A DNA stretch of 64,000 bases from Desulfosporosinus hippei DSM 8344. GTDB taxonomy: Bacteria; Bacillota; Desulfitobacteriia; Desulfitobacteriales; Desulfitobacteriaceae. The stretch is taken from positions 1 through 64,000 of the forward strand of contig NZ_FNCP01000004.1 in the NCBI RefSeq assembly GCF_900100785.1. Reading direction: 5' to 3'. The notes under the pieces were generated by a model. The model worked only from the letters and a program-made list of their open reading frames with translations, was not told where the DNA came from and searched no databases. The position numbers and the translations under genes were made by a program. Shown here piece after piece: positions 53,446 to 63,039 of this stretch (position 1 is its first letter; each line of letters starts with the position of its first letter).

Positions 53446-53604
53446 CTAACATAATTCAGATACTTGTCAGGACGATCTGTGAAGGAAGCAATTTGATTTG
53501 AGTCATTATTTTTATAATAAATTAAATATTCTAAATTGTCTTGCAAGTGACTAATTTCTTAACCTGAAAGATGTATAATTTATTAAAGATTGGGGGGGCA
53601 TTAT
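53446..53604. other. Leader of the acetyl-CoA synthetase gene
   Basis: AT-rich region with TTGGGGGGG immediately before the gene; no regulatory motif recognised. Confidence 0.3.
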
Positions 53605-55926
53605 ATGACAGAGAAACACAATGAAGGATTGTTGGAGGAAAAACGGTTCTTTTTCCCTCCAACAGAGTTTAGTGCAAAAGCCATCATTCAAAACCCTAAC
53701 ATTCACGAACTAGGGGCGGATCGGGCAACGTTTTGGAATGAACAAGGGAGACGGTTGGACTGGTTTAAACCATGGAACACAGTTCTAGAATGGAATCCAC
53801 CATTTGCCAAGTGGTATGTCGGCGGAAAATTGAATGCTGCCTATAATTGCTTAGATCGACATTTAGCCGGCCCCCGTCGGAATAAAGCGGCCCTAATATT
53901 TGAAGGAGAACTGGGAGATCGCAGGGTATTAACCTATCAAGATCTTTATCGTGAGGTATCCCAGTTTGCCAATGTGCTAAAGTCTCTTGATGTAGCAAAG
54001 GGAGACCGGGTGACTATTTATATGCCCCTGATCCCGGAGACTGTGATCGCCATGCTGGCCTGCGCCAGGATAGGCGCTGTGCACTGTGTTGTATTTGGTG
54101 GGTTCAGTGCAGAAGCTTTGAAGGACAGGATTCAGAACTCTCTGTCAAAAGTTGTGGTGACAACGGATGGGAGCTATCGACGTGGAAATAGTATCCCTTT
54201 GAAGGCTAATGTTGATCTTGCCCTGCCTGTAACTTGTATCAACAATTGTGTAGAAAGTGTTATCGTCGTCAAGCGGACCGGTCAGCCTGTCGATATGTTA
54301 GAAGGACGAGATGTTTGGTATCACGAGGTCATGAAGAATGCTTCTATCGTATGTCCGGCGGAACCAATGGATGCGGAGGATATGCTGTTTATTCTTTACA
54401 CAAGTGGAACAACGGGAAAACCCAAAGGAGTTGTTCATACTGTTGGGGGTTATATGGTTGGGGTATCAACAACCCATGAATGGGTATTTGATCTCAAAGA
54501 GGAAGATGTGTATTGGTGTACTGCGGATGTGGGCTGGATAACAGGGCATAGTTATTTGGTGTATGGGCCATTGTCGAATGGTGCAACGATCCTGATGTAT
54601 GAAGGAGCCCCGGATTTTCCGGAAAAGGATCGCTATTGGAAAATCATCGAGGACTATAGGGTCACCATTTTATATACTGCGCCCACTGCTATTCGCACGT
54701 TTATGAAATGGGGGGAAAGCTATCCTCTAGGCAGAGATCTTTCAAGTTTACGGCTCTTGGGTTCGGTGGGAGAACCGATTAACCCAGAAGCTTGGATGTG
54801 GTACAACAAATTCATCGGAGGAGAGCACTGCCCTATCGTAGATACCTGGTGGCAAACGGAAACGGGGATGATTATGATGACACCTGTTCCAGGGATTACT
54901 CCTCTAAAGCCGGGCTCGTGCACGATACCCTTCCCCGGGGTCCATATAGAAATCGTGGATCATGCCGGTAACCCAGTACCGAAGGGTGAGGGCGGATATT
55001 TAGTGGTTCGTGAGCCATGGCCGGCGATGCTGAAAACCGTGTATGGGGATGACAAACGCTATCAGGACACATACTGGAGCGAGATTGCAGATGTGTATTT
55101 TACCGGGGACGAAGCGAAATGGGATGAAGATGGTTATTTCTGGGTGATCGGCCGGGTAGATGATGTGATCAATGTCTCGGGGCATCGGATTGGGACGGCG
55201 GAAGTAGAAGGTGCTTTGGTTGATCATCTCTCAGTTGCTGAAGCAGCCTGTGTGGGCAGAACCCACGAAGTTAAGGGTCAAGCGGTGTTCGCCTTCGTTA
55301 GTTTAAAAGAAGGGATCGAAATTTACGATGGGCTGATTGCTGAATTAAAAGCGCATGTAGTCCAGAAAATCGGAGCACTTGCCCGTCCTGATGACATTTT
55401 CCTGACGGCTGAATTACCTAAGACGCGAAGCGGAAAGATTATGAGGCGTCTTCTAAAGGACATTGCAGAGGGTCGGACAATAGGCGATACCACTACCCTT
55501 GCCGATGCTGAGGTTATTAATTTCCTGAAAAAGAATATTGATGCCCAGAAAGTTCTTGATGCTCGGAATGCCTCGCTTAAATTTAGGAGGAATAAGGTTT
55601 CAATTCCTGACACTGCCGTATTTAATCGTTGTAGTGATGAGTCTTATGAAGGGTACAGTTATACGATATGGTTCGCTACACCGGCTCAAGATGGATCACG
55701 TCATCCAAATACCCATTTTTATTTCTTTCAGTGGGTAGAAAGACTGAAGTTGGTAGAGCAAGTTGCGTTGGCTATCACAAATATAATGGTAAACAACAAG
55801 GCTGCCGTAGAAGCAATCTTCGCGTACGGGACACCGGATTTCAGCCATGCGGTGATCAATGAAGGCAGTATTACGGATGACTTGTCAGAAGAAGGACAAA
55901 TTTGCTTTTTTGGTTCAGAGGACTAG
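53605..55926 (+). CDS. acsA: Acetyl-CoA synthetase (AMP-forming) with extra C-terminal domain
   Basis: 773 residues from ATG 53605. Standard acetyl-CoA synthetase body: [15 protein letters not shown] (P-loop), [24 protein letters not shown], the hinge area [16 protein letters not shown] and the C-terminal Lys in [11 protein letters not shown], the site of regulation by acetylation. The enzyme activates acetate with ATP and CoA. It is about 110-120 residues longer than usual; the added C-terminal part (from about 660, [18 protein letters not shown] onwards) is not a known acetyl-CoA synthetase region. The N-terminus contains the usual signal-less start. Confidence 0.85.
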   Translation: MTEKHNEGLLEEKRFFFPPTEFSAKAIIQNPNIHELGADRATFWNEQGRRLDWFKPWNTVLEWNPPFAKWYVGGKLNAAYNCLDRHLAGPRRNKAALIFEGELGDRRVLTYQDLYREVSQFANVLKSLDVAKGDRVTIYMPLIPETVIAMLACARIGAVHCVVFGGFSAEALKDRIQNSLSKVVVTTDGSYRRGNSIPLKANVDLALPVTCINNCVESVIVVKRTGQPVDMLEGRDVWYHEVMKNASIVCPAEPMDAEDMLFILYTSGTTGKPKGVVHTVGGYMVGVSTTHEWVFDLKEEDVYWCTADVGWITGHSYLVYGPLSNGATILMYEGAPDFPEKDRYWKIIEDYRVTILYTAPTAIRTFMKWGESYPLGRDLSSLRLLGSVGEPINPEAWMWYNKFIGGEHCPIVDTWWQTETGMIMMTPVPGITPLKPGSCTIPFPGVHIEIVDHAGNPVPKGEGGYLVVREPWPAMLKTVYGDDKRYQDTYWSEIADVYFTGDEAKWDEDGYFWVIGRVDDVINVSGHRIGTAEVEGALVDHLSVAEAACVGRTHEVKGQAVFAFVSLKEGIEIYDGLIAELKAHVVQKIGALARPDDIFLTAELPKTRSGKIMRRLLKDIAEGRTIGDTTTLADAEVINFLKKNIDAQKVLDARNASLKFRRNKVSIPDTAVFNRCSDESYEGYSYTIWFATPAQDGSRHPNTHFYFFQWVERLKLVEQVALAITNIMVNNKAAVEAIFAYGTPDFSHAVINEGSITDDLSEEGQICFFGSED

Positions 55927-55982
55927 CAGACTATACCGCCCCTCTTCTAATAATCAGAATTTTTCCTATTGCATTACTCGCT

Positions 55983-56085
55983 AGAGCTTGTTAATAATTA
56001 CTGCTTTTTTAGCAACGGCAAGTCCTAAACCGGAACCTCCCTCATTGGAATTTCCGGTTCTGTCTCCCCGGTTGCAAAACCTTGT
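55983..56085 (-). pseudogene. Histidine kinase C-terminal remnant
   Basis: The minus strand reads GDRTGNSNEGGSGLGLAVAKKAVIINKL, an ATPase G2-box region of a histidine kinase; nothing else of the gene remains. Confidence 0.6.
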
Positions 56086-56277
56086 TCCTTGGTGGTTTTT
56101 TTGATACATCCTCAAACAATATTTAGAATATCTTCATCCAACTATATTCTTCATCCATAAAACCACACCCATTAGTCTGAAATCTATGCCAAGGCGAAGG
56201 CTTGTGTCACCATTGTTACAAATCACATCCTGCCAGGCTGGACTCACTGCCCTCGCTTCTTTTGGCATATCCAATTT

Positions 56278-56338
56278 AAAAATTCGGTGGTATTGAGATG
56301 AGTAATCTAGATTAGCCATCTCAATACCACCGAATTTT
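56278..56338. terminator. Long hairpin with TAATCTAGATTA loop, after the Xre gene
   Basis: AATTCGGTGGTATTGAGATG pairs with its complement over about 20 bp, with TTTTT after it on the minus strand, so it terminates the gene at 56483. The loop holds TAATCTAGATTA (56303-56314), a 12-bp palindrome also found in the hairpin at 57451. Confidence 0.7.
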
Positions 56339-56482
56339 TAAGCGTTTCATTATTTAACTACTGATGATTCCTGAAAAAATCCTGCCCAGAATCATGAGGT
56401 GTTTTAAACTCTTCTTGACAATCGCCTCGCTCTGCGGAATCCTCAGATCCTGTGCCAACTTCCCGGAAGTTCCTATCTGAAA

Positions 56483-56812
56483 CTATAGTTTTTCATCAAC
56501 GATCCAGCTTATAAAATGATCAACCAATTCTTGCTTTTTCGGATCACATAGCTTGAGTTTATGATTAATTTGAGAAAGCAGGCTGTCCTTTGCTTGTCTG
56601 AAAATACCCAGCAGGAGGTAATCCGGCGTAACATCCAGAACCCCACATATTTTAAGCAATGTTTCAATGCTGGGAATAGAATGATTGTTTTCGATATTGG
56701 AAATGTGGTTATTGCTTAGTCCCGTGGCTTCTGCGACGTCATCCTGGGTCAGGTTCAATACCTTACGCCTTTTCGCAATCCGTTCTCCTAATTCTTTATA
56801 ATTAATCTCCAA
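56483..56812 (-). CDS. Xre-family HTH regulator
   Basis: 109 residues. HTH (GERIAKRRKVLNLTQDDVAE, TGLSNNHISNIENNHSIPS) followed by a C-terminal helical extension (FRQAKDSLLSQINHKLKLC, ELVDHFISWIVDEKL). Divergent from the receiver-domain gene at 56965, so the two may be related. Confidence 0.85.
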   Translation of the reverse strand: MEINYKELGERIAKRRKVLNLTQDDVAEATGLSNNHISNIENNHSIPSIETLLKICGVLDVTPDYLLLGIFRQAKDSLLSQINHKLKLCDPKKQELVDHFISWIVDEKL

Positions 56813-56964
56813 ATGTCATCACCCTGTTTAACTTTATCAATTACAAATATTATTTTTAACAAACTATAAGGGTATATATACACTTGTGTTTGTATTTTTA
56901 TAGATATATAATGGTTCAAATACCTTTTCAGTTGTATATTAATTAGACTTTGGAGGGAGATGCT
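56813..56964. promoter_or_regulatory. Divergent promoter region
   Basis: AT-rich, no clear consensus promoter; shared by the Xre gene and the receiver-domain gene. Confidence 0.35.
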
Positions 56965-57372
56965 TTGCTTACTATCGGCATTTGCGATGACAGGCCGTTG
57001 TGTCGTCATTTATTGGAGGCATACATTCATTTATATGAAGAAAAAAAGGGACTATTATTTCACATTTCTCAATTTAGCAGTGGGGAAGAGCTTCTCGAAG
57101 AAGTTCATAAACATGGGATAATTTACAACCTTCTTTTTCTTGATAATAGTATGAAAAAGCTGACCGGTCTCGAAACCGCCAAACAAATCCGGCAATCCGA
57201 GTCCCTGTCAACATGCAACATAGTATTTGTGACATCTGCAGATGATTATGATCAATTCACGCAGGTTCAGCCTTTACAGGTAGTATGCAAGCCCGGTACC
57301 CAGGAAAGTATTGATGAAATATTGGACAAGGTTCTGGCTTCCTTCATCTTCAATCGATCCTTGTCTATGTAA
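56965..57372 (+). CDS. Stand-alone receiver (REC) domain protein, AgrA/LytTR-like
   Basis: 135 residues from TTG 56965 (GGAGGGAG upstream). It resembles the receiver half of AgrA-type regulators: IGICDDRPLCRHLLE, acceptor Asp in LLFLDNSMKKLTGLE, VFVTSADDYD and Lys in VVCKPGTQES. There is no LytTR DNA-binding domain: the protein ends after the receiver. So it may act by protein contact or be a truncated regulator. No kinase partner is adjacent, apart from the dead fragment at 55983. Confidence 0.7.
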   Translation: MLTIGICDDRPLCRHLLEAYIHLYEEKKGLLFHISQFSSGEELLEEVHKHGIIYNLLFLDNSMKKLTGLETAKQIRQSESLSTCNIVFVTSADDYDQFTQVQPLQVVCKPGTQESIDEILDKVLASFIFNRSLSM

Positions 57373-57450
57373 TATTCGTAACTCGAACTAGGAAGAACTC
57401 TATATTCAACAATGGCGTACATGGAGAAATTTCACAGCCTATTGTTTAAA

Positions 57451-57506
57451 AATTGCCTGTTTTAAGATGACTAATCTAGATTAGTCAGACCTCAAAACAG
57501 GCAATT
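57451..57506 (+). terminator. Long hairpin with TAATCTAGATTA apex, after the receiver gene
   Basis: AATTGCCTGTTTT and AAAACAGGCAATT form a stem with inner TGACTAATCTAGATTAGTCA pairing. Shares its apex palindrome (57472-57483) with the hairpin at 56278. Confidence 0.7.
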
Positions 57507-57650
57507 GTTAATCATTTTACTGGGTGTACCATTATTCCATGAAAATAGTTCTTTTTAAAATTTCTCAAGATTAAGGAGTTATCCACGACTCCTTTTTGTT
57601 TTACCCTATGAAGACTCAAGTGGAACCATCGATGGCAAAAATCAACGGGT

Positions 57651-59513
57651 TTATTTCTTATTCTCCTTCCAGTGTAATAATAAGGATGAATTGATAATCA
57701 CCGCGACTGAACCGGCATTATGTACCAGCGCACCCACAACAGGTCCGAGAACCCCTGCCATCGCCAGAATAATTGCGACAAAATTAAGGGCCATGGAAAT
57801 CGCCATATTGAACTTGATGGTATTCATCGTTCGTTTTGCTAAAGCTAGCAAATGGGGAATGCTCTTTATATCGTCACCGACTAGGGCAATGTCCGCTGCT
57901 TCCACGGCGATATCACTGCCGATACCTCCCATAGCGATGCCCACATGGGCTTTTTTTAGCGCAGGCGCATCGTTTACACCGTCGCCTACCATGCAGACCA
58001 AGTCGCCGCGGCTTTGATACTCTTCAATAATTGCCAGTTTATTTTCGGGCAGGCAATCCGTATGGATGTCCTGAATTCCGGCGATCTTTGCCATATGAGA
58101 CGCGGCCTGGCGATTGTCACCTGTTAGCAAGACGTTCTTAACCCCTAATTTCTCAATCTTCCTAACCACATTCACGGCATCGGGCCGTAACGTGTCCGAC
58201 AAGGCGATAAAACCCGAAGGCTCGCCGTCCACAGATACAAAGATGATGGTGCAGCCGTCATTTCTGTATGTATCCGCCTTGTCTACTATGGTTGGGGGTA
58301 AGAGGATAGAGTTATCACCCAGCAGTTCTACATTCCCGGCCAGTATCCTGCGGCCGTCTACCAGAGCGGAAACACCGCGCCCCGCAAGCATCTGAAAATC
58401 GCTGGGTTCCGGTAGGGATGGATTAGAGGCAAGCTTGTAATGAGTGACAATGGCTTTTCCTAAGGGATGCTCGGAACGCAGCTCAGCGGAAGCCGTCAGA
58501 GACAGCAATTCAGCAACAGTCAAGCTGGGATTAAAGCTCTCGACGGCTGCGACGTCAGGTTTTCCATAAGTGAGGGTGCCTGTTTTGTCAAAGGCAATTC
58601 GCTTTACCGCAGATAGTCTTTCCAAGGCGTCGCCTTCGCGGATCAGGATACCAAATTTCGTGGCATTGCCGATGCCGGCCATAATAGCGGTTGGCGTTGC
58701 CAACACCAAGGCACAAGGACAAAATACGACTAAGATGGTCACAGCGCGGATTATTTCATCGGTCATTAACCAGGTGGCGACGGCTGAAAGCAAGGCAATC
58801 ACTACAATCCAAGTAGCCCATCTGTCCGCAATCCCGACAATCTTCGCTTTGCCGGCGTCCGCCGACTGTACCAGCCTTATCATTCTTTGCAGGGAGCTGT
58901 CTTCGCCAACTTTTGTAGCCTTCATTTCGAATGTGCCGTACTGATTGACCGTACCGCTATAAACCTCATCGCCCTCGCTCTTGTCCACCGGTAGGCTCTC
59001 TCCGGTCATCACTGCCTGATTAACCGAGGTTTGACCGTTGATAATGATGCCGTCTACAGCAATGGTTTCGCCGGCAAGCACCCGGAGGATGTCACCAACC
59101 TTGACCTGCTCGGCAGGGACAATAACCTCTTCCCCATTCCTAGCGACCCTTGCCGTTGTAGGAGTTAGATGCACCAACTTTTCAATACCTGCTCGGGCTT
59201 TTGCCACAGTTCGTTCTTCCAGATACGCACCGATTGCCATAATAAAGGCAACTTCCCCAGCGGCAAAAATTTCGCCAATGATAACCGCGGCAATTAAGGC
59301 GATGGATACCAGCACGTCGGCTTTAATATCAAATTCGGTAACGAGGCCGACAACTGCCCCCTTGATGATCGGTATCCCGCACAATAAAATTGCCAACCAT
59401 GCGACATCAAAGGGTAAATCCCCTACATTTAAGAAGCTGATTACCACGGAAATGAACGATATTGCAAGGAATAGGACTGTCCTTTTTTCCTCATCTTTCA
59501 ATAGTTTTATCAT
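57651..59513 (-). CDS. P1B-type heavy-metal ATPase (ZntA/CadA-like)
   Basis: 620 residues, without the N-terminal metal-binding domains of CadA. Motifs: FCPCALVLATPTAI (metal-transport CPC), FDKTGTLTYG (phospho-Asp), HPLGKAI, and GDGVNDAPALKKA. The CPC motif with downstream residues points to Zn/Cd/Pb export, but the exact metal cannot be read. Divergence or cotranscription with the MarR gene at 59823 suggests MarR control; 310 bases with a dead copy lie between. Confidence 0.88.
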   Translation of the reverse strand: MIKLLKDEEKRTVLFLAISFISVVISFLNVGDLPFDVAWLAILLCGIPIIKGAVVGLVTEFDIKADVLVSIALIAAVIIGEIFAAGEVAFIMAIGAYLEERTVAKARAGIEKLVHLTPTTARVARNGEEVIVPAEQVKVGDILRVLAGETIAVDGIIINGQTSVNQAVMTGESLPVDKSEGDEVYSGTVNQYGTFEMKATKVGEDSSLQRMIRLVQSADAGKAKIVGIADRWATWIVVIALLSAVATWLMTDEIIRAVTILVVFCPCALVLATPTAIMAGIGNATKFGILIREGDALERLSAVKRIAFDKTGTLTYGKPDVAAVESFNPSLTVAELLSLTASAELRSEHPLGKAIVTHYKLASNPSLPEPSDFQMLAGRGVSALVDGRRILAGNVELLGDNSILLPPTIVDKADTYRNDGCTIIFVSVDGEPSGFIALSDTLRPDAVNVVRKIEKLGVKNVLLTGDNRQAASHMAKIAGIQDIHTDCLPENKLAIIEEYQSRGDLVCMVGDGVNDAPALKKAHVGIAMGGIGSDIAVEAADIALVGDDIKSIPHLLALAKRTMNTIKFNMAISMALNFVAIILAMAGVLGPVVGALVHNAGSVAVIINSSLLLHWKENKK

Positions 59514-59544
59514 CTATATCATCCTTTCAGATACCTATTTCTTT

Positions 59545-59715
59545 TACCGTTTTCAGTTAGAGCAATTAAGTTAATCCTTCTATCTTCCTGAGTTGATTCT
59601 ATTGCATTTTCTCAGATAATGAGCAATAAGAGTTCATTAGTTAGTTCCGAAATCATTAGCCTCTCAACTTTAGTAAGACTTTCTTATTATTTGAAACTCA
59701 AGCTATATAGACAAA
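59545..59715 (-). pseudogene. MarR gene remnant
   Basis: Sequence matches the MarR gene at 59823 in two blocks: one near its middle (AATTAAGTTAA...TCTATCTTC...TGATTC) and one at its 5' end and promoter (GAGTTCATTAGTTAGTT..., TTTAGTA). An internal part is deleted. A third copy of the 5' end lies at 17408. Confidence 0.6.
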
Positions 59716-59822
59716 AAAAATCCCTCCCAAAAGCCATGTTTCAGCAATTTTGCAGATATGTAAAAGAAAAATTGACTAGAATGGTTTTGTTATTAATTGA
59801 GTGTTGACTTTACTGGCTCAGA

Positions 59823-60236
59823 TTAGAAAGTCTCCATATTTATCTTTTTAAGGGTATCATGAAATTGCTTTATTTCCTCTTCGCTCAAAACTGAGACCAT
59901 CTGTTCCGTTAATTGTATGTGGTAGTTATGGTGTTCTTCAAAAGCCTGCTTCCCTTTTTCTGTTAATACAATTAAGTTAACCCGTCTATCTTCTTGCGTT
60001 GATTCACGTTTTGCAAAATTTTTCTTCTCAAGCCTATCGACTGTAACCGTCGTAGTTCCCGTAGTAACTCCCAGTTTTTGAGCTAGAGATTTCATATTTA
60101 TTTTTTCGTGTTCCCCCAATACTTCTAAGGCATGGGCCTCTGAAATAGTCAAATCACTGGCACGTACTATTGAATTTTCCCAAGACGAAAACCCGTTAAA
60201 GAAAAATAAAAGTTCATTGGTTAATTCCTCTCTCAT
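59823..60236 (-). CDS. MarR-family regulator
   Basis: 137 residues: winged-helix core (ALEVLGEHEKINMKSLAQKL, TTGTTTVTVDRLEKKNF, ESTQEDRRVNLIVLTEKGK). The wing DRR is typical. N-terminal and C-terminal helices form the dimer. Located upstream of the metal ATPase on the same strand; it may repress that gene or itself. A promoter lies at 60290-60318. Confidence 0.85.
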   Translation of the reverse strand: MREELTNELLFFFNGFSSWENSIVRASDLTISEAHALEVLGEHEKINMKSLAQKLGVTTGTTTVTVDRLEKKNFAKRESTQEDRRVNLIVLTEKGKQAFEEHHNYHIQLTEQMVSVLSEEEIKQFHDTLKKINMETF

Positions 60237-60289
60237 AAGCCATCCTCCAAGTTTAGTTATAGTATCTTATTGTTTGATATTCAAGATGT

Positions 60290-60318
60290 ATTATACTAAA
60301 AATATCTCTCCCTGACAA
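60290..60318 (-). promoter_or_regulatory. Promoter of the MarR gene
   Basis: On the minus strand TTGTCA (60318-60313), 17 bases, TATAAT (60295-60290). The same promoter sequence is preserved in the remnant at 17408. Confidence 0.6.
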
Positions 60319-60438
60319 TACCTGCATTGCTTCGTAGGTTTCGATGCTCATTACAACTAAAGCGCCATAACCGTTTTTATGATGAAGATAGGCTCGTATT
60401 GCCTCAGTTGATTCCGAAAAACCCAGGAATGATTATTG

Positions 60439-60978
60439 TTAAGATATAGCCATGCTTATTAACTTTAGCTGCCACTTTCCGTCGGCAAATACTGCATCAT
60501 ACCTGGGAAAAACCGCTCCTGTATTTCCGAACCAGGATACTCCGATTATTATCGCCTTATCTTCACTATATTCCTTTATTTCTACCCACAACAAGGAACC
60601 GTCCAAGGTTCTTATTAACCTAACGTCAGCGTCTACCTTAAAGTGGCTATTGTCAATCTTATCTTTATCAAAGCCGTAGACATTCGCAGATAGACTCTTC
60701 AACTCTTTTAGCACCTCTGATTTAGCCTCATCACCCAGCCCTGCCAAGGTGTCTAATTTTACGGCAACAAATAGGTCGCCACCATTCTCCTCTCTAAAGG
60801 CACCCTCCATCACGGCAAGATATAAATCTATTCGTTTTCTTTCTTCGGCACTGATTTTTTGATCAGTAGTTTTATTGCCCTCATTATTGGCATTTTCCTC
60901 AGTCGAACTACAACCGGCAAGCAACCCGGTAATGACCGCTGTCATGATAATCAGCCCTATAAAAATCCTTCGTTTCAT
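60439..60978 (-). CDS. Lipoprotein, unknown
   Basis: 179 residues. Signal peptide with lipobox LLAGCSS (Cys22), then an acidic linker (STEENANNEGNKTTDQK) and a compact domain rich in Leu, Lys and Asp. No family recognised. Anchored outside the cell membrane. Stands alone. Confidence 0.75.
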   Translation of the reverse strand: MKRRIFIGLIIMTAVITGLLAGCSSTEENANNEGNKTTDQKISAEERKRIDLYLAVMEGAFREENGGDLFVAVKLDTLAGLGDEAKSEVLKELKSLSANVYGFDKDKIDNSHFKVDADVRLIRTLDGSLLWVEIKEYSEDKAIIIGVSWFGNTGAVFPRYDAVFADGKWQLKLISMAIS

Positions 60979-61141
60979 TTCTTCATCACCCTTTCACGTC
61001 ATTTCTTAATTATATAGACGGGAATTTAGGCGACTTTCTTCTGTTCTGATAAATAAACAAATGACCGCCCGCAACATTTCTGATAATTGCAGATGGTCAG
61101 CTGGCATAGACGGGAGAGTAAAAATAGGTCTCAGTCCCGCC

Positions 61142-61252
61142 TCAATTTAAATCATCAAGTATTCTTTGAAGCAAGGTAGGCGTTATTCTAAAATCGACAT
61201 TCATTAGCTCTGTTATATCAGCGGGCTGGAATTTGAGACAATATTCATACAC
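61142..61252 (-). pseudogene. Truncated toxin-like (DUF3368/PIN C-terminal) fragment
   Basis: A frame downstream of the UPF0175 gene reads ADITELMNVDFRITPTLLQR and ILDDLN to a stop, similar to the end of DUF3368 PIN-family toxins that pair with UPF0175 antitoxins. A GTG at 61252 would give only 36 residues, so the catalytic part is lost. Confidence 0.5.
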
Positions 61253-61260
61253 TGGGCCTC

Positions 61261-61539
61261 TTAATTTCGTGGTTGGATAAATTTAATGTCATCTTCATAC
61301 ATTTCCTCTGTATAATCGATAGCAGGAATATTCAAATGGTTAAGAATATTGATGAATTCTGATAAAGACTTGCCTGCAAGTTGGGCAGCCTTTCCAAGAC
61401 TTATATCTTTGGATACGAAGAGACCTATGGAAAGGTTGAGTTTTAGTTTATCCTCAAGGGTCTTGCCCTCTATATGCAGTGAGTTTATCTCCAATAACAC
61501 ATCCTCAGGCAGATACATGTTGATCGCTATCTGATTCAT
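61261..61539 (-). CDS. UPF0175-family antitoxin-like protein
   Basis: 92 residues with the family pattern: MYLPEDVLLEI at the start, then SLGKAAQLAGKSLSEFINIL (HTH-like) and NIPAIDYTEEMYEDDI. UPF0175 proteins pair with DUF3368 PIN toxins. Here the toxin is cut to its last 36 residues (61142-61252), so the antitoxin probably survives alone. Confidence 0.75.
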   Translation of the reverse strand: MNQIAINMYLPEDVLLEINSLHIEGKTLEDKLKLNLSIGLFVSKDISLGKAAQLAGKSLSEFINILNHLNIPAIDYTEEMYEDDIKFIQPRN

Positions 61540-61792
61540 AATCTCTCACCATCCTTCAACCTTTAATCATTCCACAATTAACATTATTTTTATTATAAAC
61601 AATGAATTCTATGTGTTGCTCATGACGATGGTTCAAATCACTGATTATTTCCATTATAACACAATTCAAACTGAAACAAGTATGCAAAACGACCGAAAAT
61701 TTAGCCACGGGTCAATTCTTCCTCATTGAATTCGCAATCCGATAATAATCCAATACTTAAATTCTCACCCCTTAATCCCACGAAAATCAAGT
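61540..61792. other. Intergenic stretch
   Basis: AT-rich, with a CAAT-type short repeat; no gene or signal recognised. Confidence 0.3.
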
Positions 61793-61999
61793 TTACAAAC
61801 TAGTGATATTAATTACCAGCAAAATAATGGCAAAGAGAATGAAAACCTTAAGAATATTAAATCCCATAATCACAATTGAAGCCAAATATCGTACTACTGC
61901 ATTCGATTCGTCAACTGGCTCAACATGACGAGACAACAGAATTGTAGCTAAATGTAATACGACTCCCAAAAACAAAAGACCTATGATTTTCAAAATCAT
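61793..61999 (-). CDS. Small membrane protein, two helices
   Basis: 68 residues from ATG 61999 (GGGGAGGA upstream), two hydrophobic helices (IIGLLFLGVVLHLATILL and ILKVFILFAIILLVINI) joined by a charged loop. Family unknown. Confidence 0.55.
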   Translation of the reverse strand: MILKIIGLLFLGVVLHLATILLSRHVEPVDESNAVVRYLASIVIMGFNILKVFILFAIILLVINITSL

Positions 62000-62325
62000 T
62001 GATCCTCCCCTCTTAACCCTAAATTTCTGATAACTTAATAATTTCAATCACTCTATAATAGCCAGATGTCGTTGTCTATAGATTTCCACAACTGATCTGA
62101 ACATTCCTTCCAATTCAACAAATTAAATCCAGACAGCATCCGCCGAATATTCACGGAGCCCTGCTCTCTTTTTGTGTTGATGGAAATTACTCCGTCAAAT
62201 TTGGAGGCTTGAGATCATTCCTTCAGCAAACATTCAGTTCATCCTCAATTCCAATTCAGCAAGCTTCGTTATAATGCCAATATCCCAGTGAAGCATTACA
62301 CATGAGGAGAAACGAGGTGTGAACA
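62000..62325. other. Intergenic region upstream of the polyphosphate genes
   Basis: No gene recognised; GAGGTG ribosome site at 62313. Promoter not assigned. Confidence 0.3.
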
Positions 62326-63039
62326 CTGAACCAAGCTATCAAATATCGTCATGAGTTAAAATTCTTTGTTAATTTTCATCAATATTACACCCTGCGGCAG
62401 CGCCTTAAAAACCTGATGGAACAAGATGAGCACGTCGGTCCTACCGGAGAGTACCATATTCGCAGCTTATACTTTGATGACATCGGCAACAAGGCCCTTG
62501 CTGAAAAATTAGGAGGGATAAGTCAACGTAAGAAATACCGGATCCGCATCTATAATTTAGAAGACAAGGTGATTCACTTTGAAAAAAAGATTAAGAACGG
62601 GGACTATATTGCCAAAGTCAAAGAGTCACTCACCAGAGAAATGACTGACAACATCCTGGCCGGGGACTATCAGAGACTTAAGAACCCGAGCAACCCGTTT
62701 TTGCTGGAATTACACAATGAAATGGCTCATAAATTGTTGCGCCCAAAAGTGATTGTAGATTATGTCAGAGAGCCTTATATTCAGCCGAAAGGTAATGTTC
62801 GCATCACCTTTGATAAAGACCTGAAAAGTGGTTTGCAGCGCACCGATCTCTTCAATCAAGAGTTGAGTATGGTTCGGGCCTTGTCAGAAAACCACATTAT
62901 CCTGGAAGTTAAATACGATGAGTATTTACCCAGCCCTATTCGAAACGCCTTACAGTTGGAGGGCTTGCAGCGTCAGTCCGCCTCGAAATATGTAATCTGC
63001 CGAAAATATATTAAATTAAATTCATGGGAGGACCAATAA
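62326..63039 (+). CDS. VTC-domain polyphosphate polymerase, CTG start likely
   Basis: 237 residues in a frame that opens after a TGA. KYRHELKFFVNFHQYYTLRQ is the conserved start of VTC-domain enzymes and lies before the ATG at 62416, so the true start is upstream. The only suitable codon is CTG 62326 behind GAGGTG. YHIRSLYFDD, KKYRIRIYN, HFEKKIKNGDYIAK and LEVKYDEYLP mark the tunnel of the polyphosphate polymerase. The stop overlaps the DUF4956 gene (TAATG). Confidence 0.75.
   Translation: MNQAIKYRHELKFFVNFHQYYTLRQRLKNLMEQDEHVGPTGEYHIRSLYFDDIGNKALAEKLGGISQRKKYRIRIYNLEDKVIHFEKKIKNGDYIAKVKESLTREMTDNILAGDYQRLKNPSNPFLLELHNEMAHKLLRPKVIVDYVREPYIQPKGNVRITFDKDLKSGLQRTDLFNQELSMVRALSENHIILEVKYDEYLPSPIRNALQLEGLQRQSASKYVICRKYIKLNSWEDQ

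Noticed and set aside
56134-56319. 61-codon open frame beside the Xre gene
   Set aside because: Its first codons lie inside the terminator hairpin and there is no ribosome site; no family seen.
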